Assembly (NCBI RefSeq): GCF_021474425.1
Contig: NZ_JAKEIP010000055.1
Coordinates: 1 to 39,509 of the forward strand
Length of the DNA stretch: 39,509 nucleotides
Reading direction: 5' to 3'
Source of the DNA: Streptomyces muensis
GTDB lineage: Bacteria > Actinomycetota > Actinomycetes > Streptomycetales > Streptomycetaceae
The position numbers were made by a program, and so were the translations under genes. The first letter of the stretch is position 1; every line of letters begins with the position of its first letter. Under the pieces are notes generated by a model that worked only from the letters and a program-made list of their open reading frames with translations, ran no database searches and had not been told where the DNA came from. This document shows positions 23,801-32,103 of the stretch, one piece after another.

Positions 23801-26296
23801 ATGCGGTTTCGAATGCTGGGCCCATTAGAGGTCGTTTGCAGTGACCAGTTGGTCGGACTGGGCGGAACGAGACAACGCGCGACACTCGGGTTTCTGTTGC
23901 TGAACGCCAACCGGGTGGTGGCGAGCAGTCAGTTGATAGAGGCTTTGTGGCCGGAAGGTAAAGCACCTCAGTCGGCCCGGAAAATACTGCAGAACTCCGT
24001 GTGGAGACTGCGCAGGGCCCTCTCCCCGGACGAGCGCGACCCGGGCTGTGTGGAGCTGTTGAGCCAGGCCCCGGGCTACATGCTGCGCGTCGCACCCGAC
24101 CGGACGGACCTCCACAACTTCCGGGGGCTGGTCGAGAAGGGCCGCGCGGAACTGGCGGCGGGATCGCCGGAGAACGCGTCCCTGTTGCTGCGCGACGCAC
24201 TTGCCCTCTGGCGGGGACCGGTGTTGGCGGATCTGGTGGAAACCGGAATTGACTGGCCGGAGTTGACTTCTGTCGGTAACGCCCGCCTGGACGCTCTGGA
24301 GGACTGCTTCGAGGCGGAGTTGGCGTGCGGTCATCATCACCGCATACTCGCCGAGCTGCAGAAGACCGTGGCCACCGAGCCACTGCGGGAACGGCTGCTC
24401 GGACAACTCATGCTGGCGCTCTACCGATCGGGGCGGCAGACGGACGCATTGGACGTTTATCACGGCGCCCGCACCGAAATGGTGAAAAAACTCGGACTTG
24501 AACCGGGTCATGTCCTCAAGGCATTGCAGCAGGCCATTCTCGCCCATGACCCGGCACTGGTCCCGGTCGGCGTCCGGCAGCAGATCGAGTTGCTCATGAC
24601 GGGTGCCCCCCGGGACCGCGCGGAACCGGCCCTCCCGGGCGGCCCGACCCTCCCGGGCGTCCCGGACGCCGGACCCGCACGGCCGGAGACCCCCGCCGCT
24701 CCGGCCGTACCCACCGACCGTCGGGTCGACGAGGGCAGGGCCCCCGAGGAGCCGGCCACCCGGCCGCCGGCCGTCGAACCGCCGGCCGCGGCCACGCCCG
24801 TGCTGCCGACCATGGTGGCCGAGCGCAAGGACGTCAGCGTCCTCATCGTGCGCGCCCAGCTCAGCCCGGAGGACGGCGACAGCGATCCCGAGCGGATAGA
24901 CGAGGCCGCCGAGAACGCGGCCGCGGTCATCCGCGAGGAGGTCGAGTGCCTCGGCGGTACGGTCACCGCCTCGATCGGCCCGATCTGGCTCGCCCTGTTC
25001 GGGGTGCCCCGCAGCGGCGATGACGACGCCGAACGGGCGGTGCACGCGGCGATGACGATCCGCGACCGCCTCGGTGTCGCGGCGGCCCCCGCCGGACCGG
25101 CCACGGCCGCCGCGCGCGGGGTCTCCGTCCAGGCGGCGGTCGCCACCGGCGAGGCGCTCGTCCGCTACCAACCCGACCGCGACGAGGTCCCGCCGTCGGT
25201 CAACGGCGCTCTCCTCGACGAGTGCCACACCCTGCTGTACCTCACCCCCGCCGGGGAGATCCGGGTCTGCGACGACACCCGCCGCGCCACCGAGTTCGCG
25301 GTCACCTACCATCGCGGCGACTCCTCGCCCGGCTGGCAGGTCGGAGGCTTCCGCCAGGAGTACGTCGCCCTGCACGCCGTACCCGTGATCGACCGCGAGT
25401 ACGACCTGGACGTGCTGCGCGGCCTGCTCCAGCGCACCCGTCACCAGACGAGGCCCCATCTGGTGACGGTGCTGGGGGAACCCGGCATCGGCAAGACCCG
25501 GTTCATCATGGAGTTCGAGCGCCGGGTCGCGGCCAACCCGGAGGCCGTACGGCTTCTGGTGGTGCGCAGCCGGCCCGTCATCGGTGAGGAGCCGCTGGAG
25601 GTCCTGTACGACCTGGTGGCGTCCTGCTGCGGGATCCTGCGGGGCGATTCGGCCGAGACGACCCGGGCCAAGCTCACCGCCACCGTCGAGCGGCTGGTCG
25701 AGACCGAGAACGAGCGGCAGTGGATGCTGACGCGACTGCACCCGCTCCTCGACGCGGAGATCTGCGCGAGCACCCGGGTCGCGGTCGCCGACGCCCTGGC
25801 CGCGTCGCGGCAGTTGCTCGCGGAGATCGCGGGGCGGGGCCCGCTCGTGGTGGTCTTCGAGGACCTGCACTGGGCCGACGACGTCCTGGTCGACTTCGTC
25901 AAGGACCTCGCGCCGTCGGTGGGTTCACTGCCGCTGCTGGTGATCGCCACCGCCCGGCCGGAGCTGCTCAAACGGCGCCCGGAGTGGGGCAGCGGCATCC
26001 GGCACGGACTCACGCTCACCCTGGAGCCGATCTCCGACGCGGCCATCGACCGGCTGCTGGAGTTCCTGATGTCCACCACGGCCAGCGGCCTGAACACCTC
26101 CGCCGGGGGACTGCTGGAGGCGCTGCTGGAGGGAGCGGGTGACGATCCGGCCGCCCGTCGCGCCCAGTTGCGCCGCATCCTGGCGTCCGGCTCGGCCTCC
26201 CTGAGGGACGAGCGGTGCGGACCCGGCGCGGGCGGTCCGCAGACCGCCGCGCCGGACCCGTGCCTGCCGAGGTCAGCCGGACACCCGTATCGGTAG
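23801..26296 (+). CDS. SARP-family activator with degenerate cyclase domain and AAA ATPase
   Basis: An 831-aa pathway activator. Residues 1-90 are the OmpR-like winged helix (RFRMLGPLEV, LLLNANRVVASSQLIEALW), and 95-255 the BTAD region. A Pro/Ala-rich linker follows (270-335), then about 345-510 resembles a class III cyclase (VECLGGTVTASIGPIWLALF, ERAVHAAMTIRD, AVATGEAL). An AAA ATPase carries Walker A GEPGIGKT (near 558) and Walker B VVVFEDLHWAD (near 682). The cyclase-like part lacks the metal-binding Asp residues (LIVRAQL, SIGPIW). Leu9 is TTA, implying bldA control. It lacks a long TPR tail and overlaps the P450 gene tail-to-tail by 24 bp. The layout resembles PimR-type SARPs. Confidence 0.9.
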   Translation: MRFRMLGPLEVVCSDQLVGLGGTRQRATLGFLLLNANRVVASSQLIEALWPEGKAPQSARKILQNSVWRLRRALSPDERDPGCVELLSQAPGYMLRVAPDRTDLHNFRGLVEKGRAELAAGSPENASLLLRDALALWRGPVLADLVETGIDWPELTSVGNARLDALEDCFEAELACGHHHRILAELQKTVATEPLRERLLGQLMLALYRSGRQTDALDVYHGARTEMVKKLGLEPGHVLKALQQAILAHDPALVPVGVRQQIELLMTGAPRDRAEPALPGGPTLPGVPDAGPARPETPAAPAVPTDRRVDEGRAPEEPATRPPAVEPPAAATPVLPTMVAERKDVSVLIVRAQLSPEDGDSDPERIDEAAENAAAVIREEVECLGGTVTASIGPIWLALFGVPRSGDDDAERAVHAAMTIRDRLGVAAAPAGPATAAARGVSVQAAVATGEALVRYQPDRDEVPPSVNGALLDECHTLLYLTPAGEIRVCDDTRRATEFAVTYHRGDSSPGWQVGGFRQEYVALHAVPVIDREYDLDVLRGLLQRTRHQTRPHLVTVLGEPGIGKTRFIMEFERRVAANPEAVRLLVVRSRPVIGEEPLEVLYDLVASCCGILRGDSAETTRAKLTATVERLVETENERQWMLTRLHPLLDAEICASTRVAVADALAASRQLLAEIAGRGPLVVVFEDLHWADDVLVDFVKDLAPSVGSLPLLVIATARPELLKRRPEWGSGIRHGLTLTLEPISDAAIDRLLEFLMSTTASGLNTSAGGLLEALLEGAGDDPAARRAQLRRILASGSASLRDERCGPGAGGPQTAAPDPCLPRSAGHPYR

Positions 26297-27460
26297 ACGA
26301 GTGGGCGAGATCAGCTGCCTGGGGTTCTCGAACTCCAGGGAGCCGGTCTCGTCCACCGCGATGTCCCGGTAACGGTCCATCAGGATGTTCAGGGCGACCT
26401 TCGCCTCGAGACGGGCCAGCGGCGCGCCGAGGCAGAAGTGGATGCCCTGGCCGAACACCAGGTGGCTGGTGGTGCGGTGGATGTCGAACCGGTCGGGGTC
26501 GGGGAACCGGGAGCCGTCCCGGTTCGCGGCCCCTATCCACGGCGTCACCAGAGACCCGGCGGGGATCGTGTGACCGCCCAGCTCGGTGTCGGCGGTGGTG
26601 ATCCGGGCCAGCCTCGGGAACGGCGGCCGCAGCCGCAGCACCTCCTCCAGCGCGCCCGGCAGCAGCGAGCGGTCCGCGCGCACCGCGGCCCCGATCTGAG
26701 GGTGCTGGTCGAAGAGGAGGACGGCGTTGCCGATGAGGGCCATCGTGGTGGCGTGCCCGGCGAACATGGTCAGACCGGTCACCCCGACGATCTCACCGTC
26801 GTCCAGGTACTCGCCGTCGACCTTGGCGCCGGCGAGCCTGCTGAGCACATCGTCGGTGGGGTTCTTGCGCAGCCGCCGTACGTGTTCCAGCAGATACGCG
26901 TTCATCTCCCGTACCGCCGGGGCGACTTCGTTCTCCAACTGCTCCGGGGGGACGGTCGCGGCGTCCACGGTGCCGAGGGCCTCGCCCCAGACCCGGAACA
27001 GCGGCTCGTCCTCGACCGGCAGGCCCAGCAGTTCGAGGATCACATTGATGGGCAGGGCGTAGGCCAGCGAGTCGATCAGGTCGAAGCGGTCGGCGTCGCC
27101 CACACCGTCGAGCAGGGCGTTGGTGATCTTCTCGATCCGGGGCGTCAGCCCGGTCACGGCCCGTGCGGTGAACACAGAGCTGATCACCGAGCGGAGCTGG
27201 CGGTGCCGGGGCGGGTCCGTCGTCACCAGATTGCCCATGTCGAAGAAGTCGAGATCGGGCTGCGGCGGATTGAACGCACGGGCGGTGTCCGAGGAGAAGG
27301 TGGTCGTGTCGGCGAGGATCCGCGAGATGTCGGCGTAACCGAACACCTGCCATCCCTTTTCCGGGTCCCGGTACACCGGCTGCGTGTCGAGCATCGAACG
27401 GAACCAGGCGAACAGCGACTCCGCCGGATCCTTTGCGAGAGTATCCGAAGTTATGCTCAT
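26273..27460 (-). CDS. Cytochrome P450 with unusual I-helix
   Basis: A 395-aa soluble bacterial P450. The haem loop FGQGIHFCLG gives ligand Cys343; ExxR is E273-VL-R276; the N-terminal half carries HRQLRSVISSVFT. The I-helix reads AGHATT (234-239) instead of the usual AG(H)ETT or AGxDT: the acidic residue of the acid-alcohol pair is Ala237 while the Thr is kept. Some macrolide-tailoring P450s also lack it. Its role is likely hydroxylation or epoxidation of the cluster product. ATG 27460 has a weak AGGA site. It overlaps the SARP gene end by 24 bp. Confidence 0.93.
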   Translation of the reverse strand: MSITSDTLAKDPAESLFAWFRSMLDTQPVYRDPEKGWQVFGYADISRILADTTTFSSDTARAFNPPQPDLDFFDMGNLVTTDPPRHRQLRSVISSVFTARAVTGLTPRIEKITNALLDGVGDADRFDLIDSLAYALPINVILELLGLPVEDEPLFRVWGEALGTVDAATVPPEQLENEVAPAVREMNAYLLEHVRRLRKNPTDDVLSRLAGAKVDGEYLDDGEIVGVTGLTMFAGHATTMALIGNAVLLFDQHPQIGAAVRADRSLLPGALEEVLRLRPPFPRLARITTADTELGGHTIPAGSLVTPWIGAANRDGSRFPDPDRFDIHRTTSHLVFGQGIHFCLGAPLARLEAKVALNILMDRYRDIAVDETGSLEFENPRQLISPTRLPIRVSG

Positions 27461-27537
27461 GATCCTGACCTTATCCTCGCGTTTCTCGGCCCACGGTGAA
27501 TGTCGCGGGAATAGAAGGAATGCGTGAGAGACCTGAA

Positions 27538-27567
27538 ACCGGCAGCGGACCGAAGTCCGCTGCCGGT
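27538..27567 (-). terminator. Hairpin terminator after the amine oxidase
   Basis: A perfect 13-bp stem (27538-27550 with 27555-27567) with a 4-nt loop, CGAA on the plus strand. It lies 75 bp past the amine oxidase stop, so that gene and the P450 are probably separate transcripts. It is followed by a short T-rich stretch on the minus strand. Confidence 0.7.
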
Positions 27568-27641
27568 GACGCGGCGCCGGTTTCCGAAGACCGCCCGTAG
27601 ACCGTCGGCAGATCAGGGGGAGACCGGGCCGGGAGCGCGGG

Positions 27642-29177
27642 TCAGAACGCCGACATCGAGCGGTACAGCCGGCGGTCGACCTGCGGGGCCCGCAGGGCCG
27701 CCGCGCTCGTCAGACGGCCGATCTCGGCGGCGGTCAGGGGCTTGCCGCCGGCCACGCGGATGCCCGACTCGACGGCCCCGTCCATGTAGCCGCTCCAGCC
27801 GTCGGCGATGTCGCCGCCGGCGAACTTGACGCGGCCGTGCGGCTTCTGGATGTCGCGGTGCAGCCGGGTCAGCTGGAACGGCTGTCGGAAGGCGCCGACA
27901 CCCAGCGCGAACTCGTCCGCGTGCCAGTCGTGGGCCGTGTAGCTGAGCAGCTGGGCGTCCGGGAGGATGTCCTTCACCGCCGCCTCGACCTGCCTCCGGT
28001 CCCGTACGTCGAAGGTGTCCTTCACGCTGAACGCCACCACCGGCTGGCCCACGTCGAAGCGGCCCATGATGCAGATCGGGTGTCCCTCCGGGGCCTCCGC
28101 GACGAAGCGGTCGGCGGGCCGCTTCAGATCCAGCCACAGCTTCTTCTCGTGCGGCACGCCGATGCCCGCGGTGGAGGCCGTGCGGTGCGCCTGCGGCAGC
28201 TCCGGGGTGAACCTGATCGTCTTCCACACGTTGACCGGTACGGCCATGATGACCTCGGGGGCGACGAACTGTTGCCCGGCGCGGGTGACCACCCGGACCC
28301 GGCTGCCGTCCTGCTCGACCGAGGCCACCGGGGAGTTCAGGCGCAGCGTGGGCGCCGCCTCCGCCAGGATGGCCTTGAGCAGAGAGATCGTGCCGTCCTT
28401 CGGACGGTAGGTGTTGACGCCGTGGAAGCCGTCGAAGTTCCAGCCGGACAGCGCCCACCACTGGGTGAGGTGGGTCAGCGCGCCGCGCTTGCTGGAGCCG
28501 CCGTACAGCGAGGTCGTGCTGGTGAGCCGGATCTCGTCCTCAGGGGCGTACCTCAGCTGGTCGAGCCGGTCGCGCAGCGAGAACCCGTCGTGCCTGCGCA
28601 CCAGGTCCTCGCGGTAGAGCGGCTCGTAGGGGCGCTCGAAGTACTCTCGGTTGCCGTCCTCGAAGAACGGGGTGAACAGCTCTTTCTGACGGGCGTAGGC
28701 CTCGGTCGGGTCGTACTCCTTGAATCCGTCGAGGGTGGGCAGGATGCTTCGCTCGACCCCCGCGTCGGCGATGATCGGGAGCTTGTAGCGGTTCAGCTCC
28801 CGCCACACGTACGGCTGGAGCGGGTCCACCCAGGCGCCGCCGCGCTCGATCTGCTGCCCCTGGTAGGTGTCGGTCCAGGTCCGTCCTCCGATGCGGTTGC
28901 GCGCCTCCAGCAGGAGGACGCGCTTGCCCTGGGCCTTCAGTTCGCGCGCGGCGGTGACCCCGGCGAGGCCGGCGCCGACGACGATGACGTCGAAGTCGTT
29001 CTTCAGCTCCGCCGCGGCGGCCGCCCGTGCGGCGGCCGTACCCGTCGCGGTGACGAGCGTGGTGGCTCCGGCCGCCTTCAGCAGGGTGCGCCGCGGCAGC
29101 CGCGACGCGGTCCGGCCGGAACCGGACGCCGTGTTCTCGTTGGCCGGTATCGCGCCGTGCTCGTTGGGTGTACTCAC
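27642..29177 (-). CDS. Tat-exported flavin-dependent amine oxidase
   Basis: A 511-aa flavin amine oxidase family protein. The N-terminus is a twin-arginine signal, SRLPRRTLLKAAG (RR at 29-30) plus a hydrophobic Ala/Thr stretch, so the folded flavoprotein is exported. The FAD fold VIVVGAGLAG (about 65-73), RIGGRTWT, and the C-terminal FAD motif FAGGDIADGWSGYMDGAVESG are intact. GTG 29177 follows AAGGAGA, preferred over ATG 29216. The family oxidises amines to imines with O2. In this alkaloid-like cluster it may oxidise the ring C-N bond as a late step outside the cytoplasm. Confidence 0.9.
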   Translation of the reverse strand: MSTPNEHGAIPANENTASGSGRTASRLPRRTLLKAAGATTLVTATGTAAARAAAAAELKNDFDVIVVGAGLAGVTAARELKAQGKRVLLLEARNRIGGRTWTDTYQGQQIERGGAWVDPLQPYVWRELNRYKLPIIADAGVERSILPTLDGFKEYDPTEAYARQKELFTPFFEDGNREYFERPYEPLYREDLVRRHDGFSLRDRLDQLRYAPEDEIRLTSTTSLYGGSSKRGALTHLTQWWALSGWNFDGFHGVNTYRPKDGTISLLKAILAEAAPTLRLNSPVASVEQDGSRVRVVTRAGQQFVAPEVIMAVPVNVWKTIRFTPELPQAHRTASTAGIGVPHEKKLWLDLKRPADRFVAEAPEGHPICIMGRFDVGQPVVAFSVKDTFDVRDRRQVEAAVKDILPDAQLLSYTAHDWHADEFALGVGAFRQPFQLTRLHRDIQKPHGRVKFAGGDIADGWSGYMDGAVESGIRVAGGKPLTAAEIGRLTSAAALRAPQVDRRLYRSMSAF

Positions 29178-29364
29178 ATTTCTCCTTGATGTGTCGCCGG
29201 CATGAATGCCGGGCACTCCCCCGGATCTTCGGACCGTGTCCGGAAAACGCTGCCAACGTAGTCGAGCAGCGGCGATTTTCGGTCTTCCGCGGGTAATTCC
29301 GTTTGGCGGACGGCAGATGGGTTGTCGAGGATTGAAATGTGAGAACTACGTGCAGGCGGAATGC

Positions 29365-29407
29365 AAAAAGCCTCCGGGATACGGCTGGTGGGCCGTACCC
29401 CGGAGGC
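29365..29407 (-). terminator. Rho-independent terminator after the imine reductase
   Basis: A 16-bp stem with one mismatch (29370-29385 with 29392-29407), a 6-nt loop and, on the minus strand, a TTTTT run (29369-29365). A classic intrinsic terminator 18 bp past the reductase stop. It isolates that gene from the amine oxidase, whose own promoter must lie between 29177 and 29365. Confidence 0.9.
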
Positions 29408-29424
29408 CGGGTGGAACGCGTCCG

Positions 29425-30318
29425 TCAGGCGGAGGGCTTGCGGAACTGCTCGATCAGCGCCGCGTAACCGCTGTCGGCGTGGCCGTCGGCCACCGCGCGG
29501 TCGGCGAGCGCCTTGAAGAAGCGGGGCATCTCGGCGTTGATGCCGAGGGTCTCGCTCTCCTCGGCGAGGTGCTCCATCGCGTCCTGGTGGACCGTCATGG
29601 TGGCGTCGCCGGCCGGGTACTTGCCCTCGTCGATCTGCGGGGCGTACGCGGTCACGTACTCGGTGACCACGTTGATCATCGTGTTGGCCAGCGGTGCGAA
29701 GGTGGTGGCCTTCACCTTGGCGGTGCCCAGCAGGGCGGCGCCCTGGAGGAAGCCGTTGAGGATGCCCCACATGATGCCCAGCAGCGACATGTCGTAGAGC
29801 GCGGACAGCCCGTGGTCGGTGTCCAGGTACGTGGTGCCCGCGGCGCCCAGTGCGCGCAGCGTCGCCTCGTGCTCGTCGAAGGCCGCCTTCGGACCGCTGT
29901 ACAGCAGCACGGCGGCGTCGGTGGCGATGTCCGGCGGGATCGCCATGATGGCGCCGTCGAGGTAGGTGGTCTCCACGCCCGCCGCCCACTCGGCGGTCTC
30001 GCGGGCCTGCGTCGAGGTGCCCGTCGTCAGGTTCACCACGGCCTTGCCCTTGAGCGAGCCGGCCAGCGGGTCGAGCAGCTCACGCACGGCGGCGTAGTCC
30101 GTGACGCAGACGACGACCAGCGGGCTCGCCGCGATGGCATCCGCGACCGAACCGGCGCGGGTGGCGCCCTCGGCGACGAGCTGGTCGGCCTTGGCGGCCG
30201 TGCGGTTCCACACGGTGGTGGGGTGCCCCGCCTTGAGGAAAGCAGCGGCTAACGCCTGGCCCATCAGGCCCAGACCGATGACCGACACCGGAGCTTGGGC
30301 TGCGTTGGTGTTCGACAT
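29425..30318 (-). CDS. NADPH-dependent imine reductase (IRED)
   Basis: A 297-aa beta-hydroxyacid-dehydrogenase-like protein with the imine-reductase pattern: GLGLMG (15-20), the NADPH motif VWNRTAAKADQL (NRT at 38-40), VCVTDY, NLTTGTSTQA, and an all-helical C-terminal half starting HGLSALYDMSLLGIMWG, with Asp176 at the usual catalytic position. IREDs reduce cyclic imines to amines. Context with a TR-terminated PKS argues for reduction of a polyketide-derived cyclic imine. Codon 23 is TTA (30252-30250), implying bldA dependence. ATG 30318 follows GGGAGT. It diverges from an AraC regulator and ends in its own terminator. Confidence 0.85.
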   Translation of the reverse strand: MSNTNAAQAPVSVIGLGLMGQALAAAFLKAGHPTTVWNRTAAKADQLVAEGATRAGSVADAIAASPLVVVCVTDYAAVRELLDPLAGSLKGKAVVNLTTGTSTQARETAEWAAGVETTYLDGAIMAIPPDIATDAAVLLYSGPKAAFDEHEATLRALGAAGTTYLDTDHGLSALYDMSLLGIMWGILNGFLQGAALLGTAKVKATTFAPLANTMINVVTEYVTAYAPQIDEGKYPAGDATMTVHQDAMEHLAEESETLGINAEMPRFFKALADRAVADGHADSGYAALIEQFRKPSA

Positions 30319-30346
30319 TGCGTACTCCCGTTCCAATTCACACTGT

Positions 30347-30364
30347 GGTTTGCATGGTTTGCAT
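30347..30364. promoter_or_regulatory. Tandem 9-bp repeat upstream of the imine reductase
   Basis: GGTTTGCAT occurs twice head-to-tail without spacing (30347-30355, 30356-30364), 29-46 bp upstream of the reductase start in the divergent region shared with a GlxA/AraC regulator. AraC proteins often bind direct repeats, so this is the obvious candidate site for the neighbour. Confidence 0.5.
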
Positions 30365-30471
30365 CTCGGCGATGGTCAACCCACTGCCCGCAACGCTCGC
30401 ACCGCGGTCCGAGCGGCGGACAGTGGCAGAAGTGCCGACCTTCGCAAAATTCCCGCCGTAGGCTTGGCGGT

Positions 30472-31584
30472 ATGACTCCTGGCTCTGTCGCCATCGCTCT
30501 GGTCAACGACACGGACATGCAGGTGTGCGAGGTCTACGAGACGGCCATCGCCTACGCGGTCTTCGGTGATCCCCAGCCGGACCTCGCCGACCCCTGGTAC
30601 GACCTGCGGGTGTGCTCGGTGACCCCGCCCTTTGCCGCCGGCCCGGCACGGGGGTTCTCCGTGCGCACCACCCACGGCGTCGAGGACCTCGTCACCGCCG
30701 ACACCGTGATCGTTCCCTCGGTGCCGGACGCAGTCGTCAACCAGGGGGAGTCCCTCCCCGCCGAGTTCGTCGACGCGCTGCGCCGCGCCTACGACGCCGG
30801 CGCCCGCATGGTGTCCCTGTGCACCGGGGCGTTCGCACTCGCGGAGGCCGGGCTCCTGAACGGCCGTCGGGCCGCCGCGCACTGGCTGAACACGGCCGAC
30901 CTGGCCAAGCGTTACCCCGAGGTCGAGGTGGACGACTCGGTCCTCTACGTCGACGAGGGCCGGGTCCTCACCAGTGCCGGCATGACGGCCGGACTCGACC
31001 TGTGCCTGCACATCGTGCGCCGCGACCTCGGCGCCCACGTCGCCAACCAGCTCGCCCGCCGACTGGTCGTCTCCGGCCACCGGCCGGGCGGACAGGCCCA
31101 GTTCGTGGACCTCTCCGTCCCGGTCACCGACGACGACAGCCTCGCCCCCGTCATGGACTGGGCCGCCCGCCACCTCGATCAGCCCCTCACCGTCGACAGC
31201 ATGGCCAAGCAGGCCGGGATGAGCACCCGGACCTTCTTCCGGCGCCTCCAGGCCGCCACCGGGATGACCCCGCTCAAGTGGCTGCTCAACCAGCGCCTCG
31301 CGCACGCGCAGACCCTGCTGGAGACCACCGACCTGCCGATCGAGCGGGTCAGCGAGTTCAGCGGCCTGGGCACGGCGGCCAACCTGCGCCGCCACTTCAC
31401 CCTGCACGTCGGGGTGACGCCCACGGACTACCGCCAGTCCTTCGGGGCGGCCCCGGCCCGCCGCAACACCCTGGCCGACGGGCGGTTGAACCCACGGGGG
31501 CCCGGACGCCCGGCGCACCCGGGCCCCCACAGGGGCTACGCCCCAGCGGCTTCCTCGGCGGTGCGGGGACCGCTGACGCCGTAG
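30472..31584 (+). CDS. GlxA-type AraC-family regulator (DJ-1/PfpI + HTH)
   Basis: A 370-aa regulator with an N-terminal DJ-1/PfpI-like domain (SLCTGAFALAEAGLLNGRRAA nucleophile-elbow segment, with Cys) and a C-terminal AraC HTH pair (VDSMAKQAGMSTRTFFRRLQ; TDLPIERVSEFSGLGTAANLRRHF). ATG 30472 has no good ribosome site, so a leaderless mRNA is possible. It diverges from the imine reductase, its probable target or co-regulated partner. Its 3' end overlaps the convergent SnoaL gene by 49 bp, and a strong hairpin lies inside the overlap region. It could be a regional rather than pathway-specific regulator. Confidence 0.9.
   Translation: MTPGSVAIALVNDTDMQVCEVYETAIAYAVFGDPQPDLADPWYDLRVCSVTPPFAAGPARGFSVRTTHGVEDLVTADTVIVPSVPDAVVNQGESLPAEFVDALRRAYDAGARMVSLCTGAFALAEAGLLNGRRAAAHWLNTADLAKRYPEVEVDDSVLYVDEGRVLTSAGMTAGLDLCLHIVRRDLGAHVANQLARRLVVSGHRPGGQAQFVDLSVPVTDDDSLAPVMDWAARHLDQPLTVDSMAKQAGMSTRTFFRRLQAATGMTPLKWLLNQRLAHAQTLLETTDLPIERVSEFSGLGTAANLRRHFTLHVGVTPTDYRQSFGAAPARRNTLADGRLNPRGPGRPAHPGPHRGYAPAASSAVRGPLTP
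31496..31528. terminator. GC-rich hairpin at convergent gene ends
   Basis: GGGGGCCCGG (31496-31505) pairs perfectly with CCGGGCCCCC (31519-31528) around a 13-nt loop. It lies just past the SnoaL stop and inside the last codons of the AraC frame, so it may serve both transcripts. The final AraC residues after the hairpin may therefore be non-essential. Confidence 0.6.
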
Positions 31585-31964
31585 GGGTTGTCGACGACGT
31601 AACGCCAGTTGCCGTCCTCGCCGCGCTGGAGGACGTCCACCGCGACGCCCTCCAGGTGCTCCGGGTTGCCGTCGGCGTCCTTGGTCTCCATCGACCACTC
31701 GACGATCAGCATCGCCGTGTCACCGGTCACGAGGGTCTGGAGCACCTTCGCGTCCACGGTCGGGCCGTAGGACATGAACTCCTTGACCCGGTCCCGACGG
31801 GCCTGGCCCGTCAGCGGCACACCGGGGTCCCAGACGCCGACGGCGTCCTCGGTGTACATCGAGTTGACGGCGTCCGCGTCACCGGAGTTGAACGCCTCGC
31901 CGAACATCTCCTGATGCGTCTCGATGTCGCTCGACAAATACTTGTCGTACTTTCCGCTGGCCAT
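31536..31964 (-). CDS. SnoaL/NTF2-like protein (possible cyclase or hydrolase)
   Basis: A 142-aa single-domain protein of the cone-shaped alpha+beta-barrel NTF2/SnoaL fold: helix HQEMFGEAFNSGDADAVNSM, YTEDAVGVWD, then strands TAMLIVEWSMETKD, VAVDVLQRGEDGNWRYVVDN. Family members catalyse cyclisation, epoxide hydrolysis or isomerisation, or are non-catalytic. SnoaL-like proteins occur in other alkaloid clusters such as streptazone-type. ATG 31964 follows a distant GGAG. It lies 175 bp downstream of the NmrA gene, from which it is probably separated by a hairpin. Confidence 0.82.
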   Translation of the reverse strand: MASGKYDKYLSSDIETHQEMFGEAFNSGDADAVNSMYTEDAVGVWDPGVPLTGQARRDRVKEFMSYGPTVDAKVLQTLVTGDTAMLIVEWSMETKDADGNPEHLEGVAVDVLQRGEDGNWRYVVDNPYGVSGPRTAEEAAGA

Positions 31965-32103
31965 GGATGAGCCGCTCCATTCATTCCCCCGCGAGGGAGT
32001 TGGACGAGAGTTGACAGATGGACATCGGGCGGATTGGGCATCGCGCCGCGCATTTCGACCCGTTGAACGCTACTGGCCGCCCGGAACGACCGGGCCACAC
32101 CCC

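Noticed and set aside
21660..24383. A 907-codon open frame on the minus strand
   Set aside because: It is a high-GC shadow of the thioesterase and SARP genes; only its last part carries real AraC residues, belonging to a pseudogene.
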